From contig CADDZH010000062.1 in assembly GCA_902812455.1 (NCBI GenBank), positions 1-31,233 on the forward strand: DNA of 31,233 bases, read 5' to 3'. Every line of letters begins with the position of its first letter. Position 1 is the first letter of the stretch. Under the pieces are notes generated by a model that did no database searches, was not told where the DNA came from, and saw nothing but the letters and a program-made list of their open reading frames with translations. Made by a program: the position numbers and the translations under genes. This DNA is from Chloroflexota bacterium (lineage in GTDB: Bacteria > Chloroflexota > Ktedonobacteria > Ktedonobacterales > Ktedonobacteraceae). This document shows positions 22,519 through 31,233 of this stretch, one piece after another.

Positions 22519-23772
22519 TTATGCGGGATTCAGCACCGCCTCCGGGTTCTTCAAATCATGATAGCGCAGCAGCCAGCAGCCATAGTTCATGCCGCCGCCA
22601 ACGGCAGGCAGGGCTATCCACTGCCCATCATGCAGTCCTCCCTGGCGCAGCAATTCAATCAAGGCGATAGCGATGCTGGCGTTGGAGAGGTTGCCGTAAT
22701 AGCGGAAATTATCCACAAGTTTCCCCATGATCGATTCGGGCCAGCCGTAATCGCTGATCAGCAGCTCTCCCATACGGCGCGTGATGCGCGAGTTGGCCTG
22801 GTGCGGCACAATATATGAGAGCTTTTCAGGAGGAAGATGGGCATGGCGGCACAGCACATCAACAGCCTCGGCCATAGCGCGAGGAGCCTCACGATAGACC
22901 TCTTTGCCGTTCATCTTGGTATAGCCAACCAGGTACTGGGAAAGTATGCGGTTCACTTCCTTCCCTTTGCCCTCCTTGTAAAGCTGTTGTATCTTGAAAT
23001 CCACCTCTGCCATCTCGATAACATCTTTACGCAGAGGAGTCTGGTAGTAGAGCGAGGGGCCCTGGTTGGCATCAGTCCCGTTGATCAAGTAGGTATCCTC
23101 GTCGCCATGTTCCAGTAAAAAGGCCGAGGCACCTTCCCCAAAGAGCGAACTTGTTTTCCAATCGAGGATATGCATGATATTGGGAAGCAGCCCCTCGGAA
23201 GTGACCAGCAACGCGAGCTTTGCAGAGCTTGCCTCCAGCGCCTCGGCACAGGTCTGGAAAGCCTCTGTCTGGCAGGCGCAGGCGCCTTTGAGCATGGTTG
23301 TCCGTATAGGGCGCAGGCCAAGGCGCAGTTGCACCAGCCCTGCTATGGTAGGAAAGGCATCATTATCTGAGGAAGAGGCCCCGATGATCGTATCGATTTC
23401 AGAGGCATCGCGGCCAGCGCTGGCGAGCGCGCGTTGAGCAGCAATAACGGCCATATCGACCAGGCTTTCGTCTCTTGGAGCGCTGGGGTCGTCGAGCAGG
23501 CCAGGCGCATCGTCTCCGGCCAGCTTACGGCAAAGCTCAAGGGTACTGGCGCGTACATGGCGCGTACTCAGTCCCGTCACGCGCTCCAGATCATCCGCGC
23601 TGCGCGGATCTCCGAGGCGAGTCGAGATGTACGCAAAGAACTCATTGGTAATGATGCCTGCCGGGGCATAACTGCCCAGGCCAATCAGCCGTACCTTTGC
23701 CTTCGTATAAATTTCTGGCACAATATACGTATAGTGCGGCCACTGTTCCGATCCTGTCAGGGGCTGTGTCAT
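22519..23772 (-). CDS. 3-oxoacyl-ACP synthase III-like (KASIII/FabH family) enzyme
   Basis: A 417-residue thiolase-fold protein with GGAGG before ATG. The catalytic Cys is in KGACACQTEAFQTC (Cys167 most likely), His324 in YIVPHQANSRI, and Asn361 in YYGNLSNASIAIAL. The C-terminal VGGGMNYG loop is also typical. It is about 90 residues longer than FabH. The extra length lies partly at the N terminus and partly in an insert around 245-295 (RKDVIEMAEVDFKIQQLYKE...). It therefore more likely condenses an acyl or beta-hydroxy substrate in specialised lipid or polyketide synthesis than primes bulk fatty acid synthesis. No acyl carrier or other fatty acid gene is next to it. Confidence 0.8.
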   Translation of the reverse strand: MTQPLTGSEQWPHYTYIVPEIYTKAKVRLIGLGSYAPAGIITNEFFAYISTRLGDPRSADDLERVTGLSTRHVRASTLELCRKLAGDDAPGLLDDPSAPRDESLVDMAVIAAQRALASAGRDASEIDTIIGASSSDNDAFPTIAGLVQLRLGLRPIRTTMLKGACACQTEAFQTCAEALEASSAKLALLVTSEGLLPNIMHILDWKTSSLFGEGASAFLLEHGDEDTYLINGTDANQGPSLYYQTPLRKDVIEMAEVDFKIQQLYKEGKGKEVNRILSQYLVGYTKMNGKEVYREAPRAMAEAVDVLCRHAHLPPEKLSYIVPHQANSRITRRMGELLISDYGWPESIMGKLVDNFRYYGNLSNASIAIALIELLRQGGLHDGQWIALPAVGGGMNYGCWLLRYHDLKNPEAVLNPA

Positions 23773-23885
23773 AACAATAGAACCTCCATGCCGGGGATGC
23801 GATTTCGATTATTGAAAGTATAGCATATTCAAGCAGGGAGCGTACAAGATGGCGAAACGCGGCTCCCTATCCTTCCAGGTGAACC

Positions 23886-23927
23886 GTAGGGGCCGATGTA
23901 TCGTGCCCAGCGCCGATTGATCGGCCC
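23886..23927. repeat. Dispersed 42-bp repeat, copy A
   Basis: A full copy of an intergenic family starting GTAGGGGCCGATGTATCG and ending GCCGATTGATCGGCCC. Each half can form a hairpin (GGGGCCGAT...ATCG-TGCCC and GCCGAT-TG-ATCGGC). Related copies lie at 28541-28582 and 29336-29377. The layout resembles REP/BIME elements. Confidence 0.75.
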
Positions 23928-24007
23928 TTCCTCGACAATCACCCAAGGATAGAGATCCTTAACGCTTGCCGCCCCAGGCAAAATCTGCTAGACTACACAG
24001 CAATAAA

Positions 24008-24036
24008 TTGACACGCTCACTCTCTCATCTTATGAA
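24008..24036 (+). promoter_or_regulatory. Sigma70 promoter of the mannosyltransferase
   Basis: TTGACA at 24008-24013, 17 bases, TATGAA at 24031-24036, giving a leader of about 70 bases. The rest of the gap 23773-24007 holds repeat copy A and no gene. Confidence 0.6.
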
Positions 24037-24110
24037 AGTATGGTAGTGGCAGAGCTTGCCCCTGCCATAGCTAGGGAGCCATAGCCGGAGAAAGCCATAT
24101 CTGAGGACTT

Positions 24111-25297
24111 ATGCAATTATTTAGAACAGCGCTCAAAGAAGCCGCCTGGGTCTTTGTGCTCAGCCGCTTCGTCATACTGCTGGTGAGCTACATTGGTATC
24201 ATCCTCATACCGCAGATTGGCACCGCCAGCCCTCTGAATTGCACAATTGGCTTCCAATCCAATTCGTGCATCTATATGTGGTATCACTGGGATGCTGCCG
24301 CCTATACACGCATTGCTCACCAGGGATACGCCTTCACACCGGATGTCGCCTTCTTCCCGCTCTGGCCCCTGCTGATGCACTATGCCGGGCTGCTGCTCGG
24401 CGGAATCTATCCCCTCTCATATTACCTGGCCGGACTGCTACTCGCCAATATCTGTTTTTTCTTTATGCTAGTCTTGTTGTATTGCCTGCTTACCGGCGAT
24501 TTTGAGCCCTCGCTCGCCAGCCGCGCCCTGTTCTATATCTCGTTCTATCCTTATGCCCTATTTTTCTTTGTAGGCTACGGTGAAGCTCTTTTCATACTAC
24601 TATGTCTTGCCGTCTTTCTCTTGTTGCGGCGAGGGCAAGCGCTGGACTGGTGGTTCGCAGGCATCCTGGGTTTCCTGGCAGCCCTCACCCGCTCTTCGGG
24701 AGTGCTGCTGGCTATACCCTTCCTCGTCATGTACATCCGCCACTTCTGGCTCCCTGATAAGCGAGAGCAGACCAGCTTCTTGCAAAAGCTGAACGGTTTT
24801 GTTCCCATCATCTTGATACCGGCCGCTGTTGTGCTTTACCTGGTCTACCTGGGCTATACAAAAGGGAATCCCTTTATTATCCAATCAGTTGAGGTCAATT
24901 ACTGGCATCGCCACTTCGCGTTGATCTGGCATAGCTTCGGCCCCGCTGCCAAAACCTCTTACGCGACCCGCTCTTCTCGTTGAATGTGCTGAAAAATGGA
25001 CTGGACATGGCGTTTACCCTGCTGCCGATCCTGGCGCTAGTGCTCGGCTGGAAACGGCTACCGCTCCATTACAGCCTGTTCGCGCTCGCCATCATGCTCT
25101 TCTCCCTGAGCTTCCCGCTCGGCACCATAAACTCGCTGGCTTCCCAGCCGCGCTACATGCTGACCGCTTTTCCCTTTATTGTCGTATTTGCGCTCTGGGG
25201 CAAACGCCCCCGCTTTGACCAGGCCTACCTTGCAGTGGCCATAGCCCTGCTCGCGGTCAACACCATACTTTTCGTCACCCACTACTGGGTGGCATAA
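24111..25297 (+). pseudogene. PIG-V/GT-C type mannosyltransferase, frameshifted
   Basis: A polytopic membrane glycosyltransferase split in two frames. The first (24111-24983) opens with GAGG before ATG. It shows WYHWDAAAYTRIAHQGYAF (Trp60-Asp61) and AFFPLWPLL, typical of PIG-V-like mannosyltransferases using polyprenyl-phosphate-mannose, then several membrane helices. After AAK it turns into TSYATRSSR-stop. The second frame continues NLLRDPLFSLNVLKNGLDMA, then four more helices to 25297. Restoring one A in the AAAA run at 24951-24954 joins both frames into about 395 residues. A single-base loss in an A5 run is therefore the simplest explanation. It could be a true mutation, slippage-tolerant expression, or a sequencing error. 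The GT2 gene downstream likely supplies a lipid-linked sugar. Confidence 0.75.
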
Positions 25298-25362
25298 TAT
25301 AAATGGCTTTTTCTGGCCCCGCTCGTTCAAATAAACAGGAAGATAGATCAAGAAACGATTAT

Positions 25363-26109
25363 ATGACATTGAGTAATAGCCAGCAAACACAGGTAGACGA
25401 GCACAAGCTGCCAGCCGGATACAGCCTCTCCATTGTCCTGCCAGCCCACAATGAAGAGGCCGCCATTGCCGAAACGCTTCATCAGGTTCTAGCTGCTGTA
25501 TCGACATGGACAGAAGATTTCGAGGTGATCGTCGTCAACGACGGCAGCACCGATCGTACTCGCAGCATCGTTGAGCAAATGGCGGCCTCTGACCCGCATA
25601 TCCGCCTGATCAACCACCCCGTTAACCAGGGCTATGGCGCGGCCCTGGTCAGCGGCTTTGAAGCCTGTAGCAAAGACCTGGTCTTCTTTATGGACTCAGA
25701 CGGCCAGTTTGACATTCGTGACCTCGAGCGCTTCTTCCCTTATATCGGGAAGTACGACGCCGTCCTGGGTTATCGCATCCATCGCCAGGATACCTGGATG
25801 CGCAAGCTCAACGCCTGGGGCTGGAAGATGCTGGTGCGCCTCGTCTTTGGCCTACGCGTGCGCGATATCGACTGCGCCTTCAAGCTCTATCCAGGGCAAT
25901 TCTTCCGCGAGCATCGCTTAGAGACGCGCGGCGCCATGATCAATACCGAGATTTTGTATAAGTTTACGCGCGCAGGCTATACCTACACCCAGGTCGGTGT
26001 ACGCCACCTTCCTCGCCATGGAGGGCGAGCATCTGGGGCCAAACTTTCCGTCATTGCCCGTGCCTTTCGCGAAATGTTCACCTACGCCTGGAAATGGCGC
26101 CACCGTTAA
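25363..26109 (+). CDS. Family 2 glycosyltransferase (polyprenyl-phosphate sugar synthase-like)
   Basis: A 248-residue GT-A protein. LSIVLPAHNEEAAIAETLHQ (22-41) and EVIVVNDGSTDRT (54-66) bind the nucleotide sugar, MDSDGQFD (110-117) holds the DxD metal site, and RDIDCAFKLYP is a conserved later block. The overall form is that of dolichyl-phosphate mannose/glucose synthases (DPM1/GtrB-like) but without C-terminal membrane helices. It probably makes the lipid-linked sugar used by the GT-C mannosyltransferase encoded 65 bases upstream. An upstream in-frame ATG at 25303 would add 20 residues with no ribosome binding site; neither start has a strong one. Confidence 0.85.
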   Translation: MTLSNSQQTQVDEHKLPAGYSLSIVLPAHNEEAAIAETLHQVLAAVSTWTEDFEVIVVNDGSTDRTRSIVEQMAASDPHIRLINHPVNQGYGAALVSGFEACSKDLVFFMDSDGQFDIRDLERFFPYIGKYDAVLGYRIHRQDTWMRKLNAWGWKMLVRLVFGLRVRDIDCAFKLYPGQFFREHRLETRGAMINTEILYKFTRAGYTYTQVGVRHLPRHGGRASGAKLSVIARAFREMFTYAWKWRHR

Positions 26110-26136
26110 ATTTCATTATCGGCCTTTTTACCCACA

Positions 26137-27264
26137 TTATTGTTTCCTCGGTTTGCTCGGAAGCCGCAATGGCGTAGGCCCGCCCGGCAAACGCGCAGGT
26201 ACCGGCGGAGTGAACGCTGTTGAAGGCGGAAGAGGAGTAATAGGCCCTGTGGGTGGGATTTCATTGAGCTTCGCCGTCTCTTCCAATGCGATAGCGTCTA
26301 TCTCAGCAGGGGTTGAAGGTTGTGAGTTAGCAGGCTGAACAGGTACTTGTCCAGCCTCTACGCCTGGCGCCGGCGTCTCCTTCAGGTGCTCGTTCCCGGC
26401 TTGCCAGGGCCATGCATGATGTGATAAAGGATCGTCCTCTGTACCCACAATGCTGGATGGATCAGTCTTTTCAAAGAAGAATCGATGTGAACCAATCTCA
26501 AGCATCGCACCTTGCTCAACGATCGCAGTTCCACGGATACGTTTGCCGTTCAGCAGGACGCCATTAAGACTGTCGCAATCGGTAATATACGCTTGCCCCT
26601 GATCCCAGGCGAGTTCGGCATGGCGGCGCGAAGCCAGTTCGTCATCAAGCCAGACATCATTATCTTCACCCCGCCCAATCGTCACTATTGCCCGCTTCAA
26701 TGCCAGGCGCTGTCCTTGCAAGCGGCCACTCCGGTACGTCAACCATCCCCAGGGAGTATCTTCATTGAAAACGTAAGGAGCGATAACCCCCGGCTGATGC
26801 CTGGGAGGAGTGATGACTGTCGCTGGATTGGCGCGCGTGGGACGCCGCTGGCGCGGAATATGCACCGATGTCGTTGTAGTGCGCGGTTGCGTGAAAAGGC
26901 AATAAGCAACCGTGACGGTTAATGGTGAAAACCAGCCCAGCAGGGCTACGTAGACGAGCACAAGCCCAACTTCTAGATGGGAAAGCGCTACCTGCTGAGC
27001 ACCAAAACGCACGTTGTACCAGATGATAGCCGGTAAGAGCAACAGGGCGGAGATGACGCAGATCACAATCGTCCCGGCCAGTTGCCGGGTGGTGCCGCGT
27101 CTCCGTAATGACGTATAGACGGCGTTGATAGCGACGGCAAGCATGCAACATGCCAGCCCGCCATAACAGCCAGCGTTAAACCATGCCGGAAAATCTATGC
27201 TGCTCGTCTTCGCGTCCCTCTCTTCCCAATTAAAGCATAGGCTCGATGTTGGCGTTACGGGCAT
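26137..27264 (-). CDS. Membrane protein with cytoplasmic FHA domain
   Basis: A 375-residue protein. Three hydrophobic segments (about 31-50, 62-84 and 96-125) are followed by a basic linker and an FHA domain at about 186-264. The FHA hallmarks are IGRGEDNDVWLDD, SRRHAEL and DSLNGVLLNG. The FHA domain binds phosphothreonine peptides, so the protein is likely a membrane-anchored receptor for Ser/Thr kinase signalling. The C-terminal ~100 residues are Pro-rich and disordered. The start overlaps the end of the transglutaminase-like gene by 35 bases in another frame and has no clear ribosome binding site, suggesting coupled translation. No kinase is in the window. Confidence 0.85.
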   Translation of the reverse strand: MPVTPTSSLCFNWEERDAKTSSIDFPAWFNAGCYGGLACCMLAVAINAVYTSLRRRGTTRQLAGTIVICVISALLLLPAIIWYNVRFGAQQVALSHLEVGLVLVYVALLGWFSPLTVTVAYCLFTQPRTTTTSVHIPRQRRPTRANPATVITPPRHQPGVIAPYVFNEDTPWGWLTYRSGRLQGQRLALKRAIVTIGRGEDNDVWLDDELASRRHAELAWDQGQAYITDCDSLNGVLLNGKRIRGTAIVEQGAMLEIGSHRFFFEKTDPSSIVGTEDDPLSHHAWPWQAGNEHLKETPAPGVEAGQVPVQPANSQPSTPAEIDAIALEETAKLNEIPPTGPITPLPPSTAFTPPVPARLPGGPTPLRLPSKPRKQ

Positions 27265-28318
27265 CGCTGATTAAAATGGTATCCACAATTGTATGCTGCC
27301 TGGCATTTTGCGCGTAGAATACATCGGTTGCAAGGTTATCAGAGACCCCCGCAACCTGGTTATTCAGTTCGGCCGCATCCCAGTATTCAAAATGCGTATC
27401 ATTCGGCGTGGTTGCAACACCGAGAAAGGCGTGCCCAGGTGTAATCACGATCTCCGCGTGTAGCCCTATACGTTCGGCAGCAGAGGCAAGCAGCAGCGTC
27501 AGCTCGATACACATCCCGCTGCGCTGGGCCAGCACCTCGGCTGGCAGCTTGATCACCTGCGTGGCGACGGTATCGCTATCAGGCCCACTATAAGGCACGC
27601 TGGCCTGCACATAGCGTATGCCATAGTCATATAAGAGCGTATCATAAATAGCGTCAACCTGGGCAATCACTTCCCCGCTGCTAGCCTTATTATATCCGAT
27701 CATAGCAGGAGGCACAGGTGGCGGCTCCATCGGTAATTCCGATGCGGCCTTGTACACAAGCGAGCCAATAGCCGGATCATCTGGTGTTACCCATGCTGCG
27801 ATTCTCAGGCGGTTGGTCGCAACCCATTGCATGAGCCAGCGCGAGTGGAGCAACAAAGGAATATCTTCAAGGTAATAGAGATGCTTTGCCATATCCGTGA
27901 CTTGCACGTGCAGCGACGTGTTATCCTCAGCCGTGAGCCTGCGAAAAAGCTGGCTCACCAGCGGCGGCGCAAAACTCGCGAATTGCGCTGTGCTGATCGC
28001 ATTGATCGTTTCCACCTGCACCTGGCTCACTCCTACAATGCTGGCGCTTGCAAGCAGCGTCATTGGACTGGCACTGCTATACTGGACAGTAAAGACAGGG
28101 ACATGGTTCGCGACATAAGATGGATAAAAGGCACTAAAAATAGCCGGTGGCGCCTGCACGCAAATATGCACAGGGGCCTGGCCGCCACAATGCTCCTGGG
28201 TTTCAAGACTCCCCTGTTGATAACGCGAATAGGCCTGCAGTCCGCCCATAACGTAGCCGCTAGAGAGTCCCACAAGCACCACAAGCGTAAAGAGCAGAAT
28301 CATAAGTTTTGCGCGCAT
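27230..28318 (-). CDS. Membrane-anchored transglutaminase-like protein
   Basis: A 362-residue protein from ATG 28318 with GGTGAG upstream; GTG 28330 is possible. One N-terminal hydrophobic segment (MRAKLMILLFTLVVLVGLSS) acts as signal anchor, so the rest is outside the membrane. The catalytic triad fits the transglutaminase-like fold: Cys270 in QRSGMCIELTLLLASAAERIG, His296 in VITPGHAFLGV and Asp314 in EYWDAAEL. This fold includes proteases and cross-linking enzymes, and the substrate is unknown. It overlaps the FHA gene by 35 bases, so the two probably form an operon for an envelope function. Confidence 0.75.
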   Translation of the reverse strand: MRAKLMILLFTLVVLVGLSSGYVMGGLQAYSRYQQGSLETQEHCGGQAPVHICVQAPPAIFSAFYPSYVANHVPVFTVQYSSASPMTLLASASIVGVSQVQVETINAISTAQFASFAPPLVSQLFRRLTAEDNTSLHVQVTDMAKHLYYLEDIPLLLHSRWLMQWVATNRLRIAAWVTPDDPAIGSLVYKAASELPMEPPPVPPAMIGYNKASSGEVIAQVDAIYDTLLYDYGIRYVQASVPYSGPDSDTVATQVIKLPAEVLAQRSGMCIELTLLLASAAERIGLHAEIVITPGHAFLGVATTPNDTHFEYWDAAELNNQVAGVSDNLATDVFYAQNARQHTIVDTILISDARNANIEPML

Positions 28319-28475
28319 CGGTTTGCTCACCCATCTCTCGCCCAGGCATATGTAGCTGAGGTCACATGCAAACGCGATTATATCATCCTGTTTCAGGGCG
28401 GACAAATAAATGGGAATTGTGGGTCATCCCACAAACACCCACATTCCTCCGGCTCTCCATCCTTCCGAGTAAAAT

Positions 28476-28582
28476 GTAGGGCCCGGTTTACCGTGCCCAC
28501 CGCCGATTATGAGGATGAACAAAATCATGCCCGGATAGATGTAGGGGCCGATTGATCGTGCCCAGTGCCGATTGATCGGCCC
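28476..28582. repeat. Dispersed 42-bp repeat, copies B1 (degenerate) and B2
   Basis: B2 (28541-28582) is a full copy matching copy A except for a few bases. B1 (28476 to about 28514) starts GTAGGGCCCGGTTTACCG and keeps CCGCCGATTATGA before diverging. Both lie between the divergent transglutaminase and zinc-ribbon genes. The region 28319-28677 otherwise shows no gene. Confidence 0.7.
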
Positions 28583-28677
28583 AAAGGCAATCCATCATAC
28601 CCCCGATGAATTTGTTAACATTCATTATCGGCCCATATCCTATTCACACTCTCGGTCGCCATTAACAACAAAAGGCA

Positions 28678-28686
28678 TGCTATAAT
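28678..28686 (+). promoter_or_regulatory. Extended -10 promoter of the zinc-ribbon gene
   Basis: TG-C-TATAAT (28678-28686) lies 85 bases before the ATG at 28771, with no good -35 at the usual distance. The TGn extension may compensate for that. Confidence 0.45.
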
Positions 28687-28770
28687 ATAACCAATTATGT
28701 GATGCTCAGCTTAAAACAGAATCTGGCCTGTACTACTCGTACACATATTTATTAAGAGAGAAGGTGACCT

Positions 28771-29256
28771 ATGTTCTGCTCAAATTGTGGTAATCACGTA
28801 GAGGATGGCGCTCATTTTTGCACAAACTGCGGCGCCCCGCTCCAACCTCCGGGCGCTCTTGCATACCAGCAACCGCAACCACAGCCAAAAGATGAACCGG
28901 AGTACAGGGCGCCAGCGGCAAAGCGCACCTCCGGCTCCAGTTCGCGTCAAAGCAAGCCGAAAGACCCCTACCAGCAGCAGATCAAAGAACTTAAGCTGCA
29001 AATCAAACAGCTCCGCCTCGATCTACAGCATGTTAACCAGCAAATCAGCCAGGCACGCATCCAGTATGAAGAAAGCGCGCCCTTCCTGCCCTGGAGCTTA
29101 CGGCGCGTAGATAGAATGATCGAGGCTGGTCGCTTGTGGAATCCTGCCCAGAAAAGGCAGGAACTGCAGCAGCAAATCCAGCAGCTCGAGCAGCAGCTAT
29201 TGGGACTCCAGCAGGCTCAATTGCAATGGCAGGAACAACAATCCCGGCAGGGATAA
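28771..29256 (+). CDS. Zinc-ribbon coiled-coil protein
   Basis: A 161-residue protein with AGAAGGTGACC before ATG. The N terminus MFCSNCGNHVEDGAHFCTNC GAPL is the classic double CxxC zinc ribbon. A Pro/Gln/Ser-rich linker follows, then two strongly predicted coiled-coil segments (about 70-98 and 125-158), the latter almost pure Gln/Leu (QELQQQIQQLEQQLLGLQQA). There is no membrane segment. Such ribbon-plus-coil proteins are usually scaffolds or adaptors; no specific function is known. Confidence 0.75.
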   Translation: MFCSNCGNHVEDGAHFCTNCGAPLQPPGALAYQQPQPQPKDEPEYRAPAAKRTSGSSSRQSKPKDPYQQQIKELKLQIKQLRLDLQHVNQQISQARIQYEESAPFLPWSLRRVDRMIEAGRLWNPAQKRQELQQQIQQLEQQLLGLQQAQLQWQEQQSRQG

Positions 29257-29263
29257 AATAAAC

Positions 29264-29377
29264 GTAGGGGCCCGATTTATCGCGCCCTCTACAGCACCAT
29301 GCCCAAGGTGTCCTGGGCGAGTGCGGCGAATAAACGTAGGGGCCGATTTATCGCGGCCACCGCCGATTGATCGGCCC
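29264..29377. repeat. Dispersed 42-bp repeat, copies C1 (partial) and C2
   Basis: C2 (29336-29377) is a full copy starting GTAGGGGCCGATTTATCG. C1 (from 29264) shares AATAAACGTAGGGG and GATTTATCGCG, then breaks off. Both are preceded by the same ATAAAC, so they may stem from a local duplication. They lie between the convergent zinc-ribbon and ABC exporter genes. Confidence 0.7.
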
Positions 29378-29425
29378 AAGGGCAATCCCTTATATCCCCC
29401 GCTATTTAAGGTTCATAATTGCATC

Positions 29426-31233
29426 CTACATCGCCATCTCTGGCTCTATGCTAGGAGAGAACTGCTCATTGTAAAGTTTGGCATAGAGGCCTCCACGTTC
29501 CAGCAACTCCTGGTGCGTGCCTCGCTCCACGATCTCGCCTTTATCCACCACCAGGATGATATCGGCAGCCAGGATAGTGGAAAGGCGGTGAGCAATGGCC
29601 ACCGTCGTGCGATTCTTCATCAACGGTTCCAGTGCCGCCTGGATCAAGCGCTCAGAATGCGTATCGAGAGAGCTTGTCGCCTCATCCAGGATCAGGATAC
29701 GCGGATTCTTCAAAATCACACGCGCAATGGCGATACGCTGCTTTTCTCCTCCTGAGAGCTTATAGCCCCGTTCTCCCACGATGGTATCATAGCCATCGTC
29801 GAGTTCCATGATGCGATCATGGATGGCTGCCGCCTTCGCCGCTGCGATCATCTCCTCTTCAGTAGCATCCTGGCGAGCATACAGCAAATTTTCCCGGATG
29901 GATGCATGGAACAGGTAAGTCTCCTGGGTGACCACACCGATAATATCGCCCAACGATGATAAGACAATATCTTTAACATTGTGCCCGTCGATCTCGACCG
30001 CGCCACTATCGACATCATAGAGCCGTGGGATCAGGTAGGTGATGGTGGTCTTGCCGGCACCACTTGGCCCAACCAGAGCCGCCAGTTGCCCAGGCTTGAT
30101 GTCAAACGAGACGTGATTCAGCGTCGGGCGCGCTTCTAGCTCCTCCTCTGTTTCTTGCGAGACGGCAACAGGCTGCGGAGAAACGGGACCTTTCCCATCT
30201 ATGTTGTCACGCCCTTGCTTCGTATTGCTGAGTTCCACAAAGATGGCAGGTATATCGCGCTTGTAAGTGAATGATACATCCTTAAAGGCGATTTCACCAC
30301 GTACATCATCAACTGAGAGATGCAGCGCCTTTGGAGAGTCGGCGATATCAACCGGCAAATCGAGGTATTCAAAGATGCGATCGAACAGCGCCAGTGCTCC
30401 CTGGATATCAACCTGCATACTGAGCAACTGCCCGATAGGGAAGAAAATGCGGCTCTGTAGCGTCGTGAAAGCCACAATACCACCAAGCGTGATCGCCGTT
30501 GGAGCGTGGCCAATGATCTGCCAGCCCGCCACCAGATAGATGACGGCCGGAGTGATCGAGAAGAACGTGCCAATGAACATGAAGAACCAGCGTCCGATCA
30601 TCTGCTGCTTGATCTCCAGCCTGGTCAGATTCTCATTCTCCTTCTCGAATTGCCGCTGGGCATATTTCTGCCGGCCAAAAGTCTTGATCAGCAGGATGCC
30701 GCTCACAGAAAGCGTCTCCTGCATCATCGCTGTGAGCGAGGCCATGCTTTCCTGTGTTTCCTTGCTCGTTGAGCGCCGGATATTGCCTACCTTGTAGGTA
30801 ATAAACACGAAAATAGGCAACAGGCCGAGCGAGATAGCAGTCAACAGAGGGCTGAGTACAAGCATGGCAATAACCGTGCTGACGAACGTGGAGACGTTTG
30901 AGACAATACTCGTCGCTGTGTTCGTGACCACATTTTCCACGCCGCCGACATCATTGGAGAGACGCGACTGGATTTCGCCCGTGCGTGTGGCCGTGAAAAA
31001 GCGCAAGGACATGCTCTGCAAGTGCTTGTACAGCTTGTTGCGGAAATCGCGCATGACTCGCTGCCCGATGAGGTTGTTCAGGTAGGTCTGCCCGACGCCA
31101 ATGATGCCCGACACAACCGGCGTAATAAACATAATCCCGACCAGGATGAAGAGCAGCGTGAGGTTGCGCTTGCCAATCGCATCATCGAAGATGTAGCGGA
31201 TCAGGAGCGGGTTGACCAGCCCCAGCACAGTCG
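29426..31233 (-). CDS. ABC exporter, fused permease and ATPase, N terminus outside window
   Basis: At least 600 residues of an MsbA/LmrA-type half transporter; the start lies beyond the right edge, and the codon at 31228 is an internal GTG. Five or more membrane helices precede the ATPase. Counted from 31228, Walker [10 protein letters not shown] is at 387-395. VTQETYLF (Q loop), the [13 protein letters not shown] signature, [12 protein letters not shown] (Walker B) and IAHRLST (switch His) follow in order, all intact. Between the first ATPase strand ([11 protein letters not shown]) and LNHVSFDI lies an extra ~42-residue, charged, Pro-rich insert (about 30127-30256) not usual in the family. 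The substrate cannot be told. It dimerises to export lipids, drugs or peptides. Confidence 0.9.
   Translation of the reverse strand, partial: TVLGLVNPLLIRYIFDDAIGKRNLTLLFILVGIMFITPVVSGIIGVGQTYLNNLIGQRVMRDFRNKLYKHLQSMSLRFFTATRTGEIQSRLSNDVGGVENVVTNTATSIVSNVSTFVSTVIAMLVLSPLLTAISLGLLPIFVFITYKVGNIRRSTSKETQESMASLTAMMQETLSVSGILLIKTFGRQKYAQRQFEKENENLTRLEIKQQMIGRWFFMFIGTFFSITPAVIYLVAGWQIIGHAPTAITLGGIVAFTTLQSRIFFPIGQLLSMQVDIQGALALFDRIFEYLDLPVDIADSPKALHLSVDDVRGEIAFKDVSFTYKRDIPAIFVELSNTKQGRDNIDGKGPVSPQPVAVSQETEEELEARPTLNHVSFDIKPGQLAALVGPSGAGKTTITYLIPRLYDVDSGAVEIDGHNVKDIVLSSLGDIIGVVTQETYLFHASIRENLLYARQDATEEEMIAAAKAAAIHDRIMELDDGYDTIVGERGYKLSGGEKQRIAIARVILKNPRILILDEATSSLDTHSERLIQAALEPLMKNRTTVAIAHRLSTILAADIILVVDKGEIVERGTHQELLERGGLYAKLYNEQFSPSIEPEMAM

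Overview
The window comes from a bacterial chromosome of moderate G+C (low-to-mid 50s percent by eye). The mix is a bacterial translin, a MenA-like prenyltransferase, a PHP phosphoesterase, a PIG-V-type mannosyltransferase with a GT2 partner, many TnpB/TA/IS remnants, and a short GTAGGGGCCGATT repeat family. This is most like a large-genome, spore-forming Chloroflexota (Ktedonobacteria-like) organism. The assignment is an inference from gene content; no rRNA or marker gene is present. Left part (1-8.5 kb) is an accessory graveyard. An IS3-like element end has cut off the N-terminal half of an OLD-family ATPase/TOPRIM nuclease. A small PD-(D/E)XK-like protein and a pRiA4b ORF-3-like protein follow, then a zinc-ribbon membrane protein broken by an in-frame TAG. 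Next is a winged-helix protein with its own promoter, and just after it five tandem 22-bp units with phased A-tracts. A ~270-nt strongly structured stretch resembling an IscB-type omega RNA (HEARO) follows without any iscB. A TnpB element comes next and abuts the C-terminal part of an Rpn-family nuclease gene. On the minus strand lie an intact UPF0175 antitoxin with a decayed DUF3368 toxin, and an intact ParD/ParE pair. Middle part (8.7-17.9 kb) reads as one integrative element. A divergent double-HTH regulator faces a textbook sigma70 promoter and a ~420-nt structured leader. Behind it run an FtsK/TraB-like membrane translocase, a small unknown, a ParM-like actin ATPase with a probable DNA-binding adaptor, three tiny proteins (two with zinc ribbons), a DNA methyltransferase, a radical SAM protein overlapping it by ATGA and continuous with a C-terminal excisionase-type HTH, and a tyrosine integrase. 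No relaxase, replication initiator or convincing att repeat was found. Right part (18-31.2 kb) looks like ordinary chromosome: pentapeptide-repeat protein, translin, UbiA/MenA-like prenyltransferase, PHP phosphoesterase, tRNA-CAT, KASIII-like synthase, a frameshifted mannosyltransferase, a GT2 glycosyltransferase, an FHA membrane protein overlapping a transglutaminase-like protein, a zinc-ribbon coiled-coil protein and an ABC exporter running off the window. The dispersed repeat family occurs only in this right part. Most interesting: the 22-bp array beside the winged-helix gene, the orphan omega-RNA-like structure, the methyltransferase/radical-SAM pair in the integrative element, and several cleanly reconstructable broken genes.
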